NCBI GenBank assembly: GCA_023429345.1
Contig: JAEYVB010000421.1
Span: 1 to 6,409 of the forward strand
Direction: 5' to 3'
DNA: 6,409 nt
Source of the DNA: Planctomycetota bacterium
Lineage (GTDB): Bacteria > Planctomycetota > Phycisphaerae > Phycisphaerales > UBA1924
The translations under genes and the position numbers were made by a program. Position 1 is the stretch's first letter, and the number at the start of each line of letters is the position of its first letter. The notes below the pieces were generated by a model. That model had not been told where the DNA came from. It saw only the letters and a list, made by a program, of their open reading frames with translations, and did not search any database. Positions 1 to 3,905 of this stretch are shown here, piece by piece.

Positions 1-64
1 CGGCCAGCAGCACGCACCAACGATACGGACCCGGACCCCCCGCTCGGACAAGGTCGCTCCGCAT
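1..64 (-). CDS. Possible 5' end of a divergent gene, cut by the window edge
   Basis: An ATG (reverse complement of 62-64) opens a minus-strand frame that stays open to the window edge, giving 21 residues (MRSDLVRAGGPGPYRWCVLLA). The last residues turn hydrophobic, which could be the start of a signal peptide or membrane segment. A good Shine-Dalgarno match, AGGGA, lies at 71-75 with 6 nt before the ATG. This would be transcribed away from the gene at 239, with about 175 bp shared between them. A second ATG in another frame (69-71) overlaps the SD and is less likely. No function can be assigned from 21 residues. The call rests on the SD spacing and the open frame only. Confidence 0.4.
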   Translation of the reverse strand, partial: MRSDLVRAGGPGPYRWCVLLA

Positions 65-180
65 GACGCATCCCTATATGTTGAACCACGTCTTTTTCGA
101 GACACTCCGCGGACTGCCCCGCGTACAGAACTACGCCAGAAGGGGCCGTCCGTAACTCTTTATACCGCCATTCGCACGCT

Positions 181-192
181 CCGTACATACGG
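181..192. repeat. Small interrupted palindrome before the secreted-protein gene
   Basis: CCGTA-CA-TACGG is a perfect 5-bp inverted repeat with a 2-bp centre, followed by four T residues. The loop is too short for an RNA hairpin, so a protein-binding half-site pair is the more natural reading. It lies 47 bp before the ATG at 239. The rest of 65-238 holds no clear promoter on either strand: TATA-like stretches at 73-80 and 159-166 lack convincing -35 partners. Confidence 0.3.
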
Positions 193-238
193 TTTTCACC
201 CCTCGCAGCCGAATCACGCCCACGACAAGGTCCGGAAT

Positions 239-1024
239 ATGCAGCGAATGCCCATATTCATCCTCGCCTTCGCTCTCGCCCCTTGGACGCTTGCCCAAGC
301 GCTGCCCGCCGCCCCGGCCGCGGCGGCGCAGCCCGAGACCGCCCCAGCGCCCGCCCTGCTGCTTGCCGACACCCTGCACCCGCCCACGGTCACCGTTTCC
401 TGGCCCACCCGCGACGGCGGGAAGGCCCAGTTCGCCGGGCGCCGAAACTACAAGTCCCAGGGGGATAAGACCCTCCTGGGCGGGAACATTGAGCTGTATG
501 TGGCGCTCGGCGGCACGCGCGTCGACCGCGCTCAGGGGGATCCCCGGGGCGCGAGCGTCCGCTGCGGCCTGTACAAGCTGGACTCCGGGAAGCCTTTTTT
601 TACCGACATTGCCGACGAGGGCGTGATCACCATCACCCTGGCCGGCATCCGCATGAATCAACCCGCGGAGCCCCGCGTGCGCTCCGGCCTCATGCACCTG
701 AAGTACATGACCAAGGATCTCGATGCCTGCGGTATCGACTCGACCGGCCGCAACCTGTTCGTGACCGTTGATCCGGAGGACCCCCTCAAGCCCACGGTGA
801 CCGAGGGGAGCGGCAAGTTCGGCTGGCTGGACGGCGCCCCCGGCCACGGGGAGGCCCAGGGTGTGGTCGAGGAAGACGGATCGGTCACGCTGACCTTCGA
901 GTTTCCGTACTCCATCCTGCGCCACACCAGGGACCCCGAGCAGCGGACCACCCCCGGCAGTTTTTTCGAGCCCCAGCATTTCCACGTGGAAATGGAGCTG
1001 CTCCCCCGCAGCGCGAAGCCTTGA
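239..1024 (+). CDS. Secreted protein of unknown function
   Basis: This 261-residue protein belongs to no family I recognise. It begins with a typical signal peptide: Arg3, a hydrophobic core at residues 5-18 (PIFILAFALAPWTL), and likely cleavage after Ala19 or Ala21. An Ala/Pro-rich linker runs to about residue 48. The rest looks mostly beta-stranded, with alternating hydrophobic stretches such as VTVSW, NIELYVAL, VITITLAGI, LFVTVDP, SVTLTFEF and FHVEMELL. Cys109 and Cys164 are the only cysteines and could form a disulphide after export. This is compatible with a small periplasmic or surface beta-sandwich domain, but that is inference. ATG at 239 has AAGG at 227-230, 8 nt upstream. ATG at 248 would shorten the signal peptide by three residues. 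The frame is open back to position 2 but has no ATG, GTG or TTG there. Runs of T7 (595-601) and T6 (961-966) stand out in this GC-rich gene. The TGA stop lies inside the -35 box of the next gene. Confidence 0.85.
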   Translation: MQRMPIFILAFALAPWTLAQALPAAPAAAAQPETAPAPALLLADTLHPPTVTVSWPTRDGGKAQFAGRRNYKSQGDKTLLGGNIELYVALGGTRVDRAQGDPRGASVRCGLYKLDSGKPFFTDIADEGVITITLAGIRMNQPAEPRVRSGLMHLKYMTKDLDACGIDSTGRNLFVTVDPEDPLKPTVTEGSGKFGWLDGAPGHGEAQGVVEEDGSVTLTFEFPYSILRHTRDPEQRTTPGSFFEPQHFHVEMELLPRSAKP

Positions 1025-1049
1025 CCCCGAACCAAACCCGCACTATGTT
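1021..1049 (+). promoter_or_regulatory. Predicted sigma70-type promoter for the radical SAM gene, leaderless
   Basis: TTGACC (1021-1026, five of six matches to TTGACA) is separated by exactly 17 bp from TATGTT (1044-1049, four of six matches to TATAAT). Transcription would start about 6-8 nt after the -10 box, which is at or next to the A of the ATG at 1056. The mRNA would then be leaderless. This fits the lack of a convincing Shine-Dalgarno sequence before 1056. The -35 box overlaps the stop codon of the upstream gene. The promoter is a prediction from spacing and consensus only. Confidence 0.5.
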
Positions 1050-1053
1050 TGGT
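1031..1053. repeat. 7-bp inverted repeat overlapping the predicted promoter
   Basis: ACCAAAC (1031-1037) and GTTTGGT (1047-1053) are perfect reverse complements separated by 9 nt. The right arm overlaps the predicted -10 box and ends 2 nt before the ATG at 1056. If transcription starts at 1056 this is a DNA-level operator candidate. If the mRNA instead reads through from the upstream gene, the hairpin would occupy the ribosome-binding region. Confidence 0.5.
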
Positions 1054-1055
1054 GC

Positions 1056-2174
1056 ATGTCCGGATCGCCCGGCCCGGATCACGAATACCGAGACGCCCTG
1101 CCCATGGGGAAAGTCCGCGGCCGCGGGGCGGGTCTGAACCCCGGGAACCGCTTCGAAGATGTCCGTCTGCACGTGCTGGGCGAGCACCTCGACGAAGTGC
1201 TCACCGAGAACCCCGACGGCGCTCAGGTCGTTACCAGGATCCGCTGGGATGCGACCCGGACGATCATCAATCCGGTCGATTCGCCGGACATCTCCTTCAA
1301 GTGGACGATCAACCCCTACCGCGGATGCGAACACGGCTGCATCTACTGCTACGCCAGGCCCTCGCACGAGCTCCTCGGAATGTCCAGCGGGCTGGACTTT
1401 GAATCCCGGATCTACGCCAAGCGGGATGCGGCCGCGCTCCTTCGGGCCCGGCTCGCCTCGCCGTCCTGGAAGCCCGAGACGATCGTGATGTCCGGGATCA
1501 CCGACCCCTACCAGCCCATCGAGGCCCGGCTGCGAATCACCCGCTCCATCGTGGAGGTGCTCGCCGAGTGCCGGCAGCCCGTCGGGTTCATCACCAAGAA
1601 CAAGCTCATCACGCGCGACCTCGATCTTCTCAAGGAGCTGCGCAAATACAACGCGGTCTCCGCGGCCGTGAGCATCACGACGCTCGACCACGACCTCGCT
1701 ATGAGCATGGAGCCCCGGGCCAGCAGCCCCAGGGCGCGCCTCGAGACCGTGCGCATGCTGAGCGAGGCCGGCATTCCCACGCGCGTCATGATGGCGCCCA
1801 TCATCCCGGGCCTGAACGACCACGAAATCCCAGCCATCCTGCAGGCCGCGGCCGGCGCGGGGGCGGTGCAGGCGGGCTACGTCATGCTGCGTCTGCCGCA
1901 CCAGATCAAGGACCTGTTCCTGGACTGGCTCGCGCGGCTGCACCCGGCGAAGGCGGCGCGGATCGAGGGGCTGGTGCGGGATATCCGGGGCGGGAAGCTG
2001 TACGACGCGAACTGGTTCACCCGCGGCAAGGGGCAGGGGCCGATGGCGGAGCAGATCCGACAGACGTTCAAGGTCTTCCGGAGCCGGTGTGGTCTCGACC
2101 GCGACATCCCCGAGCTCTCGACCGCCGCTTTCCGGCGCCCCGAATCGGGCGGCCAGATCCCGCTCTTTGCCTGA
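1056..2174 (+). CDS. Radical SAM protein, PA0069 family (SplB-like)
   Basis: This is a 372-residue cytoplasmic radical SAM enzyme. The 4Fe-4S cluster motif is Cys91-x3-Cys95-x2-Cys98 within YRGCEHGCIYCYA, the spacing used to bind a cluster that cleaves S-adenosylmethionine. The N-terminal stretch RGRGAGLNPGNRFE (about 21-34) and the C-terminal GGQIPLFA are marks of the PA0069-type family, related to spore photoproduct lyase (SplB). The remaining core fits a partial TIM barrel: ETIVMSGITDPYQPIE (141-156), a strand with ITKNKLITRD (179-188), AAVSITTLD (203-211) and TRVMMAPIIPGLND (242-255). The reaction of PA0069 proteins is not established to my knowledge, so a photolyase-like repair role should not be assumed. 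ATG at 1056 fits the predicted leaderless promoter. Met17 (1104) is an alternative start closer to the conserved region, but it also lacks an SD. The gene lies 31 bp after the secreted-protein gene and converges with the short gene at 2255-2485. Confidence 0.93.
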   Translation: MSGSPGPDHEYRDALPMGKVRGRGAGLNPGNRFEDVRLHVLGEHLDEVLTENPDGAQVVTRIRWDATRTIINPVDSPDISFKWTINPYRGCEHGCIYCYARPSHELLGMSSGLDFESRIYAKRDAAALLRARLASPSWKPETIVMSGITDPYQPIEARLRITRSIVEVLAECRQPVGFITKNKLITRDLDLLKELRKYNAVSAAVSITTLDHDLAMSMEPRASSPRARLETVRMLSEAGIPTRVMMAPIIPGLNDHEIPAILQAAAGAGAVQAGYVMLRLPHQIKDLFLDWLARLHPAKAARIEGLVRDIRGGKLYDANWFTRGKGQGPMAEQIRQTFKVFRSRCGLDRDIPELSTAAFRRPESGGQIPLFA

Positions 2175-2178
2175 TTCC

Positions 2179-2201
2179 AAAAAGCGAACCGGGACCGGTT
2201 C
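2179..2201 (-). terminator. Rho-independent terminator of the short minus-strand gene
   Basis: GAACCGG (2186-2192) and CCGGTTC (2195-2201) are perfect inverted arms, giving in RNA a stem of six pairs with a GUCC loop. Read on the minus strand, the stem is followed by GCTTTTTGG, the T-tract coming from the A5 at 2179-2183. It lies about 55 bp past the stop of the gene at 2255-2485. On the plus strand there is no T-tract, so it is not an obvious terminator for the radical SAM gene. A competing stem, CGGGAC (2190-2195) with GTCCCG (2210-2215), overlaps it. Confidence 0.6.
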
Positions 2202-2254
2202 AAGCTCCAGTCCCGATCCGAGTGGCAATCAGTTGTGCGAGGGGGTCGTCAGCG

Positions 2255-2485
2255 TCAGCGTTGTTCGGGCACGTACCCGCATCGGCCCCACTGGGTCAGC
2301 TTCGTCTCAACCCGCGGGAGCGGCTCCGACCTCGACACAGGGTCGGCCATGCGCTCCAGATGATCCTCAAACCTCGGCGCCTGGTGCTCCGGGAGATTGG
2401 CCTGCTGCCTCAACCCCAGCCGTCCGCCGAACCGTGCCGCCGCCTCCAATGATCCGTAATACACGATGTTGTCTGCCTCTTGCAT
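2255..2485 (-). CDS. Short hypothetical protein
   Basis: This 76-residue frame encodes an unrecognised, mostly polar protein without signal peptide, membrane segment or known motif. It begins MQEADNIVYYGSLEAAARFG and ends in a Trp/Cys/Tyr-containing tail, WGRCGYVPEQR. Support for it being real comes from three points. GGGGGA (2492-2497) stands 6 nt before the ATG. Most codons end in G or C, with G favoured, as expected for coding DNA in this genome. A hairpin with a T-tract follows the stop on the same strand. It is convergent with the radical SAM gene and divergent from the nuclease gene, and it fills an otherwise empty 553-bp gap. The overlapping open frames on both strands here lack such signals. 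It remains possible that it is not translated. Confidence 0.5.
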   Translation of the reverse strand: MQEADNIVYYGSLEAAARFGGRLGLRQQANLPEHQAPRFEDHLERMADPVSRSEPLPRVETKLTQWGRCGYVPEQR

Positions 2486-2520
2486 TTGAAATCCCCCGTC
2501 CTTGTCCTTCCGTGGCTGGC

Positions 2521-2526
2521 ATTATC
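2521..2526 (-). promoter_or_regulatory. Candidate -10 box for the short minus-strand gene
   Basis: On the minus strand these bases read GATAAT, five of six matches to TATAAT, 35 bp before the ATG. No good -35 box is found at 16-18 bp: the nearest candidate, TTGCCC (2550-2555), is 23 bp away. The call is weak. Confidence 0.25.
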
Positions 2527-2591
2527 GCGGAACGGCATGAGCGCCGTCGGGGCAAGGGCCTTTTTTCGCGGCTTTTTCATCGTTTCTGAGC

Positions 2592-2615
2592 GTGAGCCGG
2601 TGAACAGCGGCTCAC
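2592..2615. repeat. 8-bp inverted repeat in the divergent intergenic region
   Basis: GTGAGCCG (2592-2599) and CGGCTCAC (2608-2615) are perfect reverse complements around an 8-nt loop. An overlapping alternative stem, CGGTGA (2598-2603) with TCACCG (2612-2617), competes with it. No T-tract follows on either strand, so it is not a standard terminator. It lies between the short minus-strand gene and the nuclease gene and could be an operator or a leader structure. Confidence 0.5.
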
Positions 2616-2643
2616 CGATCCGGCGGCCGGCGATATGTTGCCC

Positions 2644-2704
2644 CCGGCTGAAATGGACGCCCCACATGTGGGGTACAGTCCAAGCCCCGATCACCGGCTG
2701 AAAT
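2644..2704. repeat. Pair of 11-bp direct repeats flanking a palindrome
   Basis: CCGGCTGAAAT occurs at 2644-2654 and again at 2694-2704, a 50-bp spacing, close to five helical turns. The two copies bracket the 14-bp palindrome at 2660-2673 and end 24 bp before the nuclease start codon. The same-phase spacing suits two copies of one DNA-binding protein, but that is inference. Confidence 0.5.
2660..2673. promoter_or_regulatory. Perfect 14-bp palindrome, operator candidate
   Basis: CCCCACATGTGGGG is identical to its reverse complement with no spacer. It lies 55 bp before the nuclease ATG. A symmetric site of this length in a divergent intergenic region is typical of a dimeric regulator's operator. 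A TACAGT (2674-2679), four of six matches to a -10 box, touches its right edge but has no good -35 partner. Confidence 0.45.
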
Positions 2705-2705
2705 C

Positions 2706-2727
2706 AGGAATCCCCCAGGAATCCCCC
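2706..2727 (+). repeat. Two tandem copies of AGGAATCCCCC carrying the nuclease RBS
   Basis: The 11-bp unit AGGAATCCCCC is perfectly duplicated at 2706-2716 and 2717-2727, directly before the ATG at 2728. The AGGA of the second copy (2717-2720) is 7 nt from the ATG, a proper Shine-Dalgarno distance. The first copy puts another AGGA 18 nt away. The site decides the start codon at 2728. Confidence 0.7.
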
Positions 2728-3804
2728 ATGTTGTCCACAACCGGCCGTCTCGCCGTCGCCCTTTGTCTCGCCACCGGCCTGGCCCGACCCGCGGCCGCAT
2801 GGAACGCCCACGGCCATCGGACCGTCACTCTGCTGGCCCTCGACCGGCTCCCCGCCGACGCCCCGGCGTGGCTCCGGGATCCCGCGATCCGCGCGCGGGT
2901 CGCGGACCAATCCAACGAGGCCGACCGCTGGCGCGGCACCCGTGCCATCCCGATCCGGCACGAGGTCAATCCCGAGCACTACATCGACATCGAGGATCTC
3001 GAACCCTTCGGCCTCAGGCTCCGGGAACTCTCGCCGTACCGGTACGAGGCGTTCCGCGCGATGGTGCTCGCCAAGGCCGCGAACCCGGGCGCATTCCCGA
3101 CGGTCGAGCGCGACACAGACAAGAGCAAGGAGTGGCCGGGCTTCCTGCCGTGGGCCATCCAGGAGCACACGGCCAAGCTCCAGGCGAGCTTCCACACCTA
3201 CCGCGTGCTGGAGGCGATCGGAGACCCCGAGCGGGCCCTTCAGCTCGAGCAGGCGCGGCAGAACGTGATCTACCAGATGGGGATGCTCGCCCATTTCGTC
3301 GGCGATGCCGCGCAGCCGCTGCACACGACCCGCCACCACCACGGGTGGGTCGGCGAGAACCCAGGCGGCTTCACGACGGAGTTCGGGTTCCACTCCTACA
3401 TCGACGGGACGATCCTTGCCATTCACGGTCTCAACTACGAGACCCTGCGCCCGATGATGCCGGCGGCCACGCCGGGCGATGCCACGGACGCGTGGGATGC
3501 CGGGCTCGACGCGATCGAGCGCTCGTTCGCCCAGCTCGAACCGCTCTACACGATGGAACGCGACCGGACGCTGAGCCAAGACCCCGGCAAGGCGCTGATT
3601 GCCGAGCGCCTCTGCGATGCCGGCGCCACGCTCGGCCTGCTCTATTCCATGGCGTGGGAGGCCGGCAAACCCACCGATCGCGATATTGGCGCGTACATCA
3701 AGTTCAGCGAGATGCGGACGCGGCAGGATGATGCCCCGGGAGGGGTCGAGCCCGGGACTGAGCTCGAAGCGAAGCCGGCCGCGGCGCCGGCGAACCAGCC
3801 GTAG
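2728..3804 (+). CDS. Secreted S1/P1-type zinc nuclease family protein
   Basis: This 358-residue exported protein belongs to the S1/P1 nuclease and zinc phospholipase C superfamily, which use three zinc ions to cut phosphodiester bonds. The signal peptide (residues 1-24, core LAVALCLATGL) should be cleaved after Ala24 to leave Trp25 as the first residue. In this family the N-terminal Trp is itself a zinc ligand. The other ligands can be read off with the P1 spacing: His30, Asp66, His84, His189, Asp193, His199, His222 and Asp226, including the signature HFVGDAAQPLH. The 23-residue step from His199 to His222 matches P1 nuclease rather than Bacillus phospholipase C, so a nuclease or 3'-nucleotidase is favoured. 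The loop 200-221 is His-rich and lacks the usual GGN motif. The tail after about 335 is an Ala/Pro/Glu-rich linker. An ATG at 2635 would add 31 residues and bury the signal peptide, so 2728 with its SD is preferred. A role in scavenging phosphate or nucleosides from external nucleic acids is inferred from the family. Confidence 0.9.
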   Translation: MLSTTGRLAVALCLATGLARPAAAWNAHGHRTVTLLALDRLPADAPAWLRDPAIRARVADQSNEADRWRGTRAIPIRHEVNPEHYIDIEDLEPFGLRLRELSPYRYEAFRAMVLAKAANPGAFPTVERDTDKSKEWPGFLPWAIQEHTAKLQASFHTYRVLEAIGDPERALQLEQARQNVIYQMGMLAHFVGDAAQPLHTTRHHHGWVGENPGGFTTEFGFHSYIDGTILAIHGLNYETLRPMMPAATPGDATDAWDAGLDAIERSFAQLEPLYTMERDRTLSQDPGKALIAERLCDAGATLGLLYSMAWEAGKPTDRDIGAYIKFSEMRTRQDDAPGGVEPGTELEAKPAAAPANQP

Positions 3805-3840
3805 GCGGACAGCGGGATGGGGCGGAAACGGCGAAGCCGA

Positions 3841-3867
3841 GCCGCCCGTCAAAAAGAAGCGGGCGGC
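3841..3867 (+). repeat. Alternative hairpin competing with the minus-strand terminator
   Basis: GCCGCCCG (3841-3848) can pair with CGGGCGGC (3860-3867) around an 11-nt loop. The same right arm is also the left arm of the terminator hairpin at 3859-3882, so the two stems are mutually exclusive. In a plus-strand transcript from the nuclease gene this stem forms first, 36 nt after the stop, but no U-tract follows it. I see no classical terminator for the nuclease gene. Confidence 0.45.
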
Positions 3868-3882
3868 CCGAAAGCCGCCCGC
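3851..3882 (-). terminator. Rho-independent terminator of the HEAT-repeat gene
   Basis: GCGGGCGGC (3859-3867) and GCCGCCCGC (3874-3882) form a perfect 9-bp GC stem around a 6-nt loop. On the minus strand the stem is followed at once by TTCTTTTT (3858 to 3851). It begins 23 bp past the TAA stop of the gene at 3906-6113. This is a textbook intrinsic terminator and the strongest RNA signal in the window. Confidence 0.85.
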
Positions 3883-3905
3883 GTCGATCTCGTTGTACCG
3901 CCGGA

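Noticed and set aside
2..238. N-terminal extension of the secreted protein, since the frame is open to the left edge
   Set aside because: There is no ATG, GTG or TTG in this stretch, and the signal peptide is expected at the N-terminus, which fits the start at 239.
131..985. Open frame on the minus strand, 284 codons
   Set aside because: It overlaps the secreted-protein gene on the other strand, where a signal peptide and SD support the plus-strand reading.
885..2228. Long open frame on the minus strand, 447 codons
   Set aside because: It lies opposite the radical SAM gene and the end of the secreted-protein gene, whose protein features are clear. Its composition (many Arg, Gly, Pro, His) is that of a GC-rich shadow frame.
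2475..2510. tRNA-like T-arm sequence around TTTGAAATCCCCC
   Set aside because: The flanking bases do not form a T stem, and no acceptor or anticodon arm can be built on either strand.
2543..2577. Possible plus-strand terminator with T6 and T5 runs
   Set aside because: The best stems have three to five pairs and long loops, and no gene ends just upstream on the plus strand.
2635..2727. Upstream ATG for the nuclease gene
   Set aside because: It would place 31 polar residues before the signal peptide and has no SD. The ATG at 2728 has both.
2704..3852. Long open frame on the minus strand, 382 codons
   Set aside because: It is antisense to the nuclease gene, which has all family ligands in place. 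The antisense protein has no coherent motif.
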